Source: Formosa algae (GTDB taxonomy: Bacteria; Bacteroidota; Bacteroidia; Flavobacteriales; Flavobacteriaceae). Taken from it: a DNA stretch of 64,000 nt. This document shows, piece after piece, positions 51,877 through 59,460 of this stretch. Position 1 is the first letter of the stretch, and each line of letters opens with the position of its first letter. The stretch covers positions 1 to 64,000 of the forward strand of contig NZ_LMAK01000036.1 in assembly GCF_001439665.1 (NCBI RefSeq). The letters are read 5' to 3'. The position numbers and the translations under genes were made by a program. Below the pieces are notes generated by a model. That model worked only from the letters and a program-made list of their open reading frames with translations. It had not been told where the DNA came from and did no database searches.

Positions 51877-52353
51877 TTAACTTAAATAAGAAGTCAGCAT
51901 CCAAATTAATTTCTCCTGATCTGAAACTAAATCGCTCATTAAAGAAGCTGTTCCTTCATCATTATTATTAGAGGCTGACTCTAAAATATCGCGTTCTTGA
52001 ATTAAAAGCTCTTTTAATGTATCTAAGATACCCGCCACACCAACATCTCCGTTAGAAATATTTTTAGAGACTCTAATTGTTTTGTGTTCCAAATAATCTT
52101 CCAAAGTGTGTAAAGGTTGTAATCCTAAAGACAAAATACGCTCTGCTATTTCATCTACAACCTCATTGGTTTCGGTGTAAAGCTCTTCTAATTTTTCATG
52201 AAGCATGAAAAATCTTCGTCCTTTAACATTCCAATGCAACCCTCTTAGATTCATATAATAAATCTGAAAATCTGCTAAAAGAACATTAAGTTTTGTTGCA
52301 ACATTTATTTTATATTCTTGATTTAATCCTACCTGTAATTCTAAAGTTTCCAT
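51877..52353 (-). CDS. dps: Dps-like ferritin family protein
   Basis: A 158-residue four-helix protein. Dps forms dodecamers that bind DNA and oxidise and store iron, protecting against peroxide in stationary phase. The ferroxidase-site region is clear: NLRGLHWNVKGRRFFMLHEKLEELY (His and Glu ligands) then NEVVDEIAERI. Length is normal for the family. It has its own terminator; no good -7 box is seen in the gap to its right, which holds the terminator of the next gene. No unusual residues are seen. Confidence 0.93.
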   Translation of the reverse strand: METLELQVGLNQEYKINVATKLNVLLADFQIYYMNLRGLHWNVKGRRFFMLHEKLEELYTETNEVVDEIAERILSLGLQPLHTLEDYLEHKTIRVSKNISNGDVGVAGILDTLKELLIQERDILESASNNNDEGTASLMSDLVSDQEKLIWMLTSYLS

Positions 52354-52528
52354 AATACTAATGTTTATAATTTGTTAAACAAAATTAGTAAGGTTTGTAC
52401 TGTTAAATAGCAACTCAGGTTACACATAGCAATAGATATTACTTATTCTACTATATTAAAATCGAACTGGTTATTTTGGTAATGAGTCTTATATTCAAGA
52501 ATAATTAGCAAACAGAAACGTAGATTAT

Positions 52529-52566
52529 AAAAAAAAAGCGTCTGTTATTTTACTAACAAACGCTTT
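52529..52566 (-). terminator. Terminator of the TPR lipoprotein operon
   Basis: AAAGCGTCTGTTA and TAACAAACGCTTT pair at 12 of 13 positions around TTTTAC; on the minus strand a run of nine T follows. It ends the leftward DUF4331-TPR transcript. Confidence 0.85.
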
Positions 52567-52604
52567 CACTCAATAAAAACCACCAACAAAAAATTATATA
52601 TATT

Positions 52605-53900
52605 TTAAATATTTTTAATACGTTGTGTAGTAACAGGTCCTAGCTCGTAAGACGCTGTTAGTAATTCTTTTTTCAAGGTTTTGGCTTCTTTTATTTTTCC
52701 GTTGTCTTTATAAATTTGTGCAACGTGAAATAGAATTGACGGCTCAAAACTTTTATTTTTAACATGTGTTTCTACAATATCTAATGCTTTTTTGTATTCG
52801 CCTTTTTTATAATAAGTCCACGCCAACAAATCGTAAGAATGTGGTGTTGGTCTGTTTTCTACTTCTTTCTCTGCTAATGTTAATGCTGAATCAAAAATAA
52901 GTAGGTCGTCTGTATAGACTAAAGTATTATAAGCGTTATACATGTCTCCATATTTTTTATTATCCACAGCTTCTAAATAAGCATTTAAATGATTTGATTT
53001 AGAAACCTCATCATTCATATATTCTGCAATTTCTGCTTTCAAGAGTTCGTAATCTGGTGTTTTGTGATATTGAGTTACGGAATTTAAAATTCGCATAGCT
53101 TCTTCTGGATTATCATCGTTAGAATATACAATCCAAGCAATTCCTTTTTTAGAATAAGCATCTGAAGGATCAAGATCTAAAGCCTTTAAATAGTATGTAT
53201 ACGATTTTTCAATCTGTCCGTCGTGTCCATAAAAATCGGCTATATTAGTATATACCCATTGTTTTAAATTTGGATTTTTAGACGTTTCAGCAATAACTAA
53301 AGCCTTCTCCATATATTTTATAGCACTTTCTAAATCGCCTTGATGGTCTTGCCATTTTGCTAAACGAATTACATAATCAAAATCGTTAAAATCTTGAATA
53401 GCCATTAAATACTTTTTGGCTTCAGCTGTATTTCCCAATTCTAAATGTACATCGAAAAGCATATTTTGAGTACCAACTAAATGTTCTCCTACTACTTCTG
53501 CCTTTTTAAGCAATTTAAGTGCTTCTTTAAAGCGGTGTTGCGAAATATAATTTCTAGCTAAAGCTCTTAAAATACCAGAACTACCAGCATGGGTACGTTC
53601 ATTAGCTTCAACCAAGTCGGTTTCTGCTTCAATTAAATAATCAATATTCCCTGTAATTTTAAACATAGAAGACAAAGACGCTGCTTTCTTTATTAGGTAT
53701 GGAAACTGATTTGGGTTCTCGTTTAACTTACCGTTCCAAAACGCATAATCAGCTTCTAAAGCCAACAGCGACTTTTGGTCTTCTGCTTCTACATAGGTGT
53801 TATAGTCGCCCGAATGGGCTATTTTTTTTGTTGTTTTGGTATTACAACTAAAACATAGTAATGTACATACCAAAAGTGTAAGATGTTGTGTAGTTTTCAT
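52605..53900 (-). CDS. TPR-repeat lipoprotein
   Basis: A 431-residue lipoprotein (MKTTQHLTLLVCTLLCFSC, lipobox Cys19). The body is a chain of tetratricopeptide-like helices, e.g. GILRALARNYISQHRFKEAL, ESAIKYMEKALVIAE and IEKSYTYYLKALDLDPSDAY. TPR solenoids serve as protein-binding scaffolds. It is last in a leftward group with two DUF4331 genes, separated from them by a perfect hairpin, so its expression may be lower. A function in handling the DUF4331 proteins is possible but only inferred from position. Confidence 0.87.
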   Translation of the reverse strand: MKTTQHLTLLVCTLLCFSCNTKTTKKIAHSGDYNTYVEAEDQKSLLALEADYAFWNGKLNENPNQFPYLIKKAASLSSMFKITGNIDYLIEAETDLVEANERTHAGSSGILRALARNYISQHRFKEALKLLKKAEVVGEHLVGTQNMLFDVHLELGNTAEAKKYLMAIQDFNDFDYVIRLAKWQDHQGDLESAIKYMEKALVIAETSKNPNLKQWVYTNIADFYGHDGQIEKSYTYYLKALDLDPSDAYSKKGIAWIVYSNDDNPEEAMRILNSVTQYHKTPDYELLKAEIAEYMNDEVSKSNHLNAYLEAVDNKKYGDMYNAYNTLVYTDDLLIFDSALTLAEKEVENRPTPHSYDLLAWTYYKKGEYKKALDIVETHVKNKSFEPSILFHVAQIYKDNGKIKEAKTLKKELLTASYELGPVTTQRIKNI

Positions 53901-53928
53901 GAGGTTGAGTGTTTTTTGATGTTATTTA

Positions 53929-53960
53929 ACACTAGGGTAAATAGCGATTTACCCTAGTGT
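53929..53960 (-). repeat. Perfect 14-bp hairpin between the DUF4331 and TPR genes
   Basis: ACACTAGGGTAAAT (53929-53942) and ATTTACCCTAGTGT (53947-53960) are exact complements with a 4-base loop. No T-run follows on either strand, so it may be an mRNA-processing or stability element rather than a full terminator. Confidence 0.75.
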
Positions 53961-53970
53961 GTATTTTAAT

Positions 53971-54531
53971 TTACCAAGCAGAAGCTAAGTAAGGAAATGA
54001 TGTTAAAAATGCTTTATCGTTAGCATCGACATTGTCGTTAGATAATCCTGGGTTTTCGGTAAAATCTTCACCACCAAAAATTAATAACAATTCTACAGTA
54101 ATCACATCGTCTGCCAATGCCCTACCTGTTAATACATTAGTACCATCGTAAAATGTTGTGGTACCGTCTAAAGACACGGTTAACACATCTGTAGCAAGCA
54201 CGCTAGTAAAAGTTTCTGCATCTAATCCCAATGCATTTGTATCACCTTCCATAGCGTAAGCTGGACTTAATCCTTCTAAGTTAGTTTGAAACATAGATTG
54301 ATAAGCTGCACCTTGTTCTGAAGGAATGGTTACGTTGAAATCATCTTTAGATGCAGATGACACAAATACCGTATTTATGGCTGGTCTCCCCATTTGATCC
54401 GCTTGCATATAAGTTCCTGTAAAATCAGGTTCTACCGGGTCTATAATCATGTTATTATCGTCGTCGCTTGAACAGTTAAAGGCTAATAATGAAACGCCCA
54501 CTGCTAAAAGTGTATATTTTAAAGTTTTCAT
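53971..54531 (-). CDS. DUF4331-type lipoprotein, second half of a split protein
   Basis: A 186-residue lipoprotein (MKTLKYTLLAVGVSLLAFNC, Cys20, then acidic SSDDDNN). The body begins with QADQMGRPAINTVFVSSASKDDFN, which is the C-terminal part of DUF4331 proteins, and ends in FPYLASAW. The N-terminal part is encoded by the gene immediately upstream (54554-55204), 22 bp away. Each half has its own export signal, so this is a stable two-gene form, not a frameshift. The function of DUF4331 is unknown. Confidence 0.8.
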   Translation of the reverse strand: MKTLKYTLLAVGVSLLAFNCSSDDDNNMIIDPVEPDFTGTYMQADQMGRPAINTVFVSSASKDDFNVTIPSEQGAAYQSMFQTNLEGLSPAYAMEGDTNALGLDAETFTSVLATDVLTVSLDGTTTFYDGTNVLTGRALADDVITVELLLIFGGEDFTENPGLSNDNVDANDKAFLTSFPYLASAW

Positions 54532-54553
54532 AAGTGTATTTTTAAATGGTTAA

Positions 54554-55204
54554 TTATTGTTTTGTTTTAGATTCTACCCAAGTATTAATTGTTCCAGAAC
54601 CTCCAATCATGCTTTTTGGTACTTCTACTACAACAGACATTACGTTAGTTCCTGCAAAGGTGTCGCTTCCTACTTCGTTAAAACTTGTAGCGTTTCCTGC
54701 GATAATTTCAGAGAATTGTGCAAAATCCATGAAAAACGGATCGTCTCTTGGTCCTGCAAAAAACTTCATGTCGTTACTGTTTTCTATAATAGCAGTTCCG
54801 CCGTAAGCAGAAATATCTACCATAGAAGTTGTTGCTGTCGTTTCAATAGCACTACTTAAACCTGTTGTTGTTGGTTTTACTGGACCAAAGAAATACATTA
54901 CTCCGTCGCGAGGAATAGCTTGAATAACGTAGTCTTCAATTTTATCATCGTTTGTATCAATGTTAATTTCTATTAAAGTACTTTCATTAAACATTGCTTC
55001 ACTAGAAGCCGATGGACTTAATAAGCCTTGTACATTGGCAACAAATACTAAATTGTCTGTGTCTTCACCTTGAAAGGCATAGAAATCTGTAATATCACTT
55101 GTTCCGCCTGCTACTGCTGGTGCATCGATATGATCGGCTGCTACCATAAAGAAACCTGCTATTGATAAAGCTCCGATTCCTAAAATAATTTTCATTTTTT
55201 TCAT
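54554..55204 (-). CDS. DUF4331 protein, first half
   Basis: A 216-residue exported protein: an N-terminal signal segment (MKKMKIILGIGALSIAGFFMVA) is followed by DHIDAPAVAGGTSDITDFYAF, the DUF4331 hallmark (normally S-H-R-E-A-P near the start), and later by GPRDDPFFMDFAQF. It ends in V-V-V-E-V-P-K-S-M-I with NTWVESKTKQ, where single-gene homologues continue into the region encoded by the next gene. It is first in the leftward group. A periplasmic or surface location is likely; function unknown. Confidence 0.85.
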   Translation of the reverse strand: MKKMKIILGIGALSIAGFFMVAADHIDAPAVAGGTSDITDFYAFQGEDTDNLVFVANVQGLLSPSASSEAMFNESTLIEINIDTNDDKIEDYVIQAIPRDGVMYFFGPVKPTTTGLSSAIETTATTSMVDISAYGGTAIIENSNDMKFFAGPRDDPFFMDFAQFSEIIAGNATSFNEVGSDTFAGTNVMSVVVEVPKSMIGGSGTINTWVESKTKQ

Positions 55205-55327
55205 AATAATTGAGATTTAGTTAATGATTTATTTGACTCTCACACATACCTACGAAAAAAAGAAGGGGGCGGTTTTGTTAAAATTATGTTAACATCTAAA
55301 AAAGATGATTTTTTGGGCTTTAAAAAC

Positions 55328-55335
55328 TAAATTTG
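55328..55335 (+). promoter_or_regulatory. -7 box before the LETM1-like gene
   Basis: TAAATTTG matches the -7 consensus. It lies inside an open frame that begins at an ATG at 55305, and implies a start of transcription near 55341, so the ATG at 55362 is the better start. A TTG at the right -33 distance is not clear. Confidence 0.5.
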
Positions 55336-55361
55336 TAAGACTAAGTCTAAGAGAATACGCA

Positions 55362-56540
55362 ATGAACCCATCGGCTAATGGTTGGATAAAAAAACTAATT
55401 AAAGAATTATCCTCTCAAACTTTATTTGATAATCCATCGGATTACGACTTTTATAAGGCGTTCCGAAACTCAGGGTTTATATATGGGTATAATATTAAAG
55501 TGGTAAACGATTATATTGTTAATCCGGATTTTACTGAAGAAGAACTGTGTAAAGTGAATTTATGTATCGCTTTTATTAACACTCACAAAACAAGCGGCTC
55601 TGAAACCAATCTTTTCGATAGTATTATAGATTTTTACACTGCTATTAATGAAAACAAAACATCTTTTTTAGGAGAGCTTTTAGGACGAGATTCTGCCGAA
55701 GCTTTAGTAGAAAAAATCATGCATAAACGGATTCAGATTCATGAAAACGTTATTACGAAAAACTTTAATCATTACATTACAAACGTCTTATTGTATATAG
55801 ACGTGATTGCATACGATCATTTTTTAAATAGTAAATTGATTACTAAAGCTTATTTAGAGACTTTAGAATCGACTATAATTACCATAGTTGTGGAAGCTTT
55901 AAATTTAAAATCTGAAAAGAGTAATTACGACAAGAGTTTAATTGAATTGTTTGAATCGTCTTTACGTTACGAGCAAATTGGACATATGACTTATGCTGAA
56001 GCTATTGAAAATGCCAAGCAACTGTGTCACAATCTATATTACTTAGATATTGCTTGTATGGCTGCTTGGAGTGATGAATGGATAGAACCTGCTGAAGCCG
56101 AATTTCTTGAAAATTTAAGCACTGCTTTAAACATAAATGATAAAGAACGTAATGAGTCATTAAATTCGATTAACTTGTTTTTTAATGCCAATCGGGATAA
56201 AATACCATTATTAAGTGCTAAAAATGTTGTAAAAAGTTTCTACAATAGGTCATCTCAAATTGTGAGTAAACTCATTACCAGAAACAGCCACAGATTATTA
56301 CAAGAATTACGAGACAGTAAGGAGTTAATGATACTATTATCTAAATCTACCGTACGCGATTTAACTGCCGAAGAACAAAAAAAGGTTAATGAACAACTTC
56401 TAGATATTTTTAAGTCTATTCCGAGTTTAGCCATCTTTTTACTTCCTGGCGGCGCTATATTACTCCCAATTGTTATAAAATTTATTCCCAAATTACTGCC
56501 CTCTGCTTTTGATGATAATCGTATCGAGGAAGAAGATTAA
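55362..56540 (+). CDS. LETM1-like protein
   Basis: A 392-residue protein. The C-terminal 90 residues match the LETM1 ribosome-binding-like domain: LRDSKELMILLSKSTVRDLT, EEQKKVNEQLLDIFKSIPSL and a membrane segment (AIFLLPGGAILLPIVIKFIP) ending LLPSAF. The N-terminal 300 residues are helical and hold Cys and Trp but no known domain (a TerB-like DEWIEPAEAEFLENL stretch is visible). In mitochondria LETM1 affects cation/proton exchange; the bacterial role is unknown. The start MNPSANGWIKKL (55362) is preferred over 55305 because a -7 box overlaps the extra codons. Confidence 0.8.
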   Translation: MNPSANGWIKKLIKELSSQTLFDNPSDYDFYKAFRNSGFIYGYNIKVVNDYIVNPDFTEEELCKVNLCIAFINTHKTSGSETNLFDSIIDFYTAINENKTSFLGELLGRDSAEALVEKIMHKRIQIHENVITKNFNHYITNVLLYIDVIAYDHFLNSKLITKAYLETLESTIITIVVEALNLKSEKSNYDKSLIELFESSLRYEQIGHMTYAEAIENAKQLCHNLYYLDIACMAAWSDEWIEPAEAEFLENLSTALNINDKERNESLNSINLFFNANRDKIPLLSAKNVVKSFYNRSSQIVSKLITRNSHRLLQELRDSKELMILLSKSTVRDLTAEEQKKVNEQLLDIFKSIPSLAIFLLPGGAILLPIVIKFIPKLLPSAFDDNRIEEED

Positions 56541-56541
56541 T

Positions 56542-58161
56542 TTATTTCTTTACAAATTTATAACTCTGTTCTGCTTCTGCGGTTATGCATTTTAAAAAAT
56601 ACAATCCAGCCCTTAATTGCTGTGTATTTATCTCTAATACAACTGCTGTATTTAGATCTTGACTAGCTTTTGAAACGATGCGTCCGCTAATATCAATAAT
56701 CTGATAATCTAAAGTCTTTAGCTGTACCAATCCTTTTAAAAACAATTGATTTTTAGTAGGATTCGGATATAATTTTATATCGCTAAAAACAGCATCAGAC
56801 ACAGTTAGTAAATTAAACTGTAATGCAGCGCTTACTGTTTCGCTTTTTAGCACATTATCGCTTGAATGAGCCATAATTTTAAACCAAACGGTATCTCCAT
56901 TCTCTAAGGTTGATGCATCCCAGCTAAAACTAGTCGCTGTAAGATCTGTTGCTAATGCACTATAATTAGTATTGTCGGTACTGTATAACACATCGTAATA
57001 GGTTGTACGTCCATCATCTGGATTCGTAAGTTCCCAAGATATAGTGGTGTTGGGAGTAAAATATTCGTCTTCAAAAGCATTGAAGGTTACTATGGGGTGT
57101 TCGTAAGCATGAATCAATTCAGCAAAGCCAATCCCTGTAACTTCTACACCATTTACACTTCCGGTTATGGTTGTGGCATCCTCAAAAAAGCGAATGGGTT
57201 CTAAAATTTCTGCATCGTTGTGACGTGGTGTAATAATTAAATCGATTTTATTTTTATCTGAAGTTAATCGCCATTTATTAGAATAACACTGCACATTATC
57301 GTCAGACCAATGATAAGATAAGCGTTCTAACACAAAATCGCTTGTTGTATATTGCGTTGTTTCATCGACATAAGCTGCAAACACTTTATATTTTAAATTA
57401 TCTGGAATGGCATAATCTGGCGTAAACACATTGTAAGCATTAATATCCATACCGTTTGATAATTGAATACTAAACCATTCGTAATTTTCGCCTAAATACG
57501 GATTAAAACTTCCGTACTGTCTATCTATCCAAGATGTTCCTGTGACTGCTTCCGTTGTACCGTTTAGTGTTATATTTCCAGAGACTTCATTTGTAGTTTG
57601 CGAATAGTAATAGGTGTAATTTTCGCTGCCTTGCTCTAAATAGCCATCATCCCCTATTAACAACGGCCGCTTGGTGGTTTTATAATCCAATTGTAATACT
57701 CCAAAAGACGATGTTGCAGAGATGGTATATTCAAATGGAATTAAATTGCCGTCTGTATCGCGCTTTGTAATCCAAGTATCTTGAGATCCTAGAAATACAT
57801 ATGCTTCTACTAGCAATTCGGTTTCAGATTTAGAGTCGTAGTTTACAGGTTTTGTATCTGAATAAAGCTGCCCCGTACTTTCATCCATAATATTTAAAAT
57901 TCTGAAGCCGTCGTAACCTGCATAAGAGTACGAACTAGAAAAATAAATTAGTAAATACGTATAGGTTTTTCCCGAAGTTACACCGGTGACTTCTCCGTTA
58001 GCGTACCACCATTCGGTTGGTTCTTCGGAATGGAATCCTTCGTCGGTAGGAAAGGACACTAAGCTACCTGTAGGTGTATAAGGATATGTTTTCCAGTCTT
58101 GAGCAAAAGTTAACGTAGAAATAAAACAGACTAATAATAAGGTGGTTAGATTGGTTTTCAT
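56542..58161 (-). CDS. Type IX-secreted AttH/CrtC-like lipocalin-domain protein
   Basis: A 539-residue exported protein (signal MKTNLTTLLLVCFISTLTFAQ). Residues about 20-340 show AttH/CrtC-like features: PTEWWYANGEVTG near the start and GTSWIDRQYGSF. This fold hydrates carotenoids in CrtC and related proteins. An Ig/Fn3-like domain follows (ISWELTNPDDGRTTYY). The last 75 residues are a type A C-terminal sorting domain for type IX secretion (KLYPNPTKNQLFLKG, DISGRIVSKA, LRAGLYFLK, YKFVKK). The ATG at 58161 fits the signal peptide; the one at 58191 would add 10 residues. It ends 1 bp past the convergent LETM1-like gene. Confidence 0.85.
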   Translation of the reverse strand: MKTNLTTLLLVCFISTLTFAQDWKTYPYTPTGSLVSFPTDEGFHSEEPTEWWYANGEVTGVTSGKTYTYLLIYFSSSYSYAGYDGFRILNIMDESTGQLYSDTKPVNYDSKSETELLVEAYVFLGSQDTWITKRDTDGNLIPFEYTISATSSFGVLQLDYKTTKRPLLIGDDGYLEQGSENYTYYYSQTTNEVSGNITLNGTTEAVTGTSWIDRQYGSFNPYLGENYEWFSIQLSNGMDINAYNVFTPDYAIPDNLKYKVFAAYVDETTQYTTSDFVLERLSYHWSDDNVQCYSNKWRLTSDKNKIDLIITPRHNDAEILEPIRFFEDATTITGSVNGVEVTGIGFAELIHAYEHPIVTFNAFEDEYFTPNTTISWELTNPDDGRTTYYDVLYSTDNTNYSALATDLTATSFSWDASTLENGDTVWFKIMAHSSDNVLKSETVSAALQFNLLTVSDAVFSDIKLYPNPTKNQLFLKGLVQLKTLDYQIIDISGRIVSKASQDLNTAVVLEINTQQLRAGLYFLKCITAEAEQSYKFVKK

Positions 58162-58267
58162 AGCGATTGATTTTACAATCAATATAGCCACTAATGCTAA
58201 ACACCTAAAAATAAACCCGTTAAGTTTCAGTTTTTTAAGCCTAAAGGTAAAACTGTGAGGTTATTTT

Positions 58268-59023
58268 TTAAGATAACCACTCTTTGAATGTCTTAACACG
58301 TTCTCTGGATACAATAACTTGGTCTGCTTTGAAGGTTTGTAATTTAATCTCTAATCTGGAATTTGTATAGTTTACCATATCGTGAATGGCATTAATATTT
58401 ACAATGTATTTTCTGCTAACGCGGTAAAACATATCTGGTTCCAATTCGTTTTCTAACTGATCTAAAGTTGAGTTTAATAAATAATTACGCCCTGAAGTTG
58501 TATGTAAATACGTCCCTTTATTCTCACTGTAAAAACACTCTACATCTTCGCTATTTATTAATTTTAAATGCTGACCAACTTGAACTGAGAATCGTTTTTT
58601 ATAAGTGCGGTCTAATGGATTCACTAATAAATTCTTGATTTCATTAAAATCTAAAACGACTTGTTCTTGTTTAGGCATTCTGGATTTATACTTAGCGACA
58701 GCTTGTTCTAAATCGTCTTCATCTATAGGTTTTAATAAATAATCTATACTGTTTAATTTAAAAGCTTTAAGTGCATACTCGTCGTAGGCTGTAGTAAAAA
58801 TTATAGCTGATTTAATGTCTAAACTTTCAAAAATTTCGAACGACAAGCCGTCACTTAACTGAATATCTAAGAAGATCAGTTCAGGATGTTCGTTATTTTG
58901 AAACCATGTTATGGATTCTTCTACGGAATGTAACATAACATCTGCTTGTAAGTTTAATTGTGCTAACATACGCTGTAAACGCCTTGCAGATGGTTTTTCG
59001 TCTTCTATAATTATAACTTTCAT
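58268..59023 (-). CDS. LytTR-family response regulator
   Basis: A 251-residue response regulator. The receiver domain has the acidic pair IIEDEKPSARR, the phospho-acceptor Asp in LIFLDIQLSDG (about residue 54), the T in FTTAYDE and KP in YLLKPIDED. The C-terminal LytTR DNA-binding domain (about 145-251) contains FYSENKGTYLHTTSGRNYLL and FYRVSRKYIVNINAI. It is last in the sensory cluster behind the LytS-like kinase and almost certainly its partner. A GC-richer repeat separates it from the 2TM gene. Confidence 0.93.
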   Translation of the reverse strand: MKVIIIEDEKPSARRLQRMLAQLNLQADVMLHSVEESITWFQNNEHPELIFLDIQLSDGLSFEIFESLDIKSAIIFTTAYDEYALKAFKLNSIDYLLKPIDEDDLEQAVAKYKSRMPKQEQVVLDFNEIKNLLVNPLDRTYKKRFSVQVGQHLKLINSEDVECFYSENKGTYLHTTSGRNYLLNSTLDQLENELEPDMFYRVSRKYIVNINAIHDMVNYTNSRLEIKLQTFKADQVIVSRERVKTFKEWLS

Positions 59024-59058
59024 AAAGGATTGAAATTTCTAATGTTTAGTATACTGTT

Positions 59059-59144
59059 CTTGGGTATTGCGTGAGCGATTGCAGCAAGCTACCGTGTAAC
59101 GCGGAAAGCGCGGTTTTGGAGCCCAAGCGGAAAAACACGCCCAA
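59059..59144. repeat. GC-richer REP-like palindromic element
   Basis: This stretch is clearly richer in G and C than its surroundings and is dense in inverted repeats: CTTGGG (59059-59064)/CCCAAG (59122-59127) and ACCGTG (59091-59096)/CGCGGT (59109-59114). CGTG..TTGGG also pairs with CACGCCCAA near 59136-59144. It looks like the dispersed palindromes of many Flavobacteriia, but dispersal cannot be tested in one window. Confidence 0.5.
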
Positions 59145-59145
59145 A

Positions 59146-59460
59146 TTATTCCCATTTATGGTTTTTCTCTTTATCCATTAAGGATTTTATTTTTTCGTCT
59201 TCCCAGTTTTTGCCTATCACTAATGTTGGTAAAAACACAGACACGCCATGAGCCAACAACCCTATTCCCCAAGAGCCTAAGGTTATAAAGTTCTTCCATT
59301 GCAGATAACTTTCTCCAGGTTCCAGATTATTAATATTTATAAAGACAAGCATAAGGTTAATCACGACATATACTATAGCATGTGTATAAAATCCTTTAAT
59401 ACGTCTCACTCGTTTTTTTGCACGTTCGTAGCGCTCTTGTTCAAAGTATGTGTTTTCCAT
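59146..59460 (-). CDS. Small 2TM-domain protein
   Basis: A 104-residue protein of the 2TM domain type: a basic amphipathic start (ENTYFEQERYERAKKRVRRI) with the family motif KGFYTHAIVYVVINLML, a first helix, then a second at WGIGLLAHGVSVFLPTLV and a charged C-terminus with WEDEKIKSLMDKEK. It starts at an ATG overlapping the histidine-kinase stop (TAATG at 59460), so the two are coupled; an upstream ATG in the overlap would add 21 unconserved residues. A second copy of this domain is fused to that kinase. Confidence 0.87.
   Translation of the reverse strand: MENTYFEQERYERAKKRVRRIKGFYTHAIVYVVINLMLVFININNLEPGESYLQWKNFITLGSWGIGLLAHGVSVFLPTLVIGKNWEDEKIKSLMDKEKNHKWE

Noticed and set aside
54557-54859. 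Plus-strand frames opposite the first DUF4331 gene
   Set aside because: They are antisense readings of a gene with a clear signal peptide and family motif; no promoter or conserved motif supports them.
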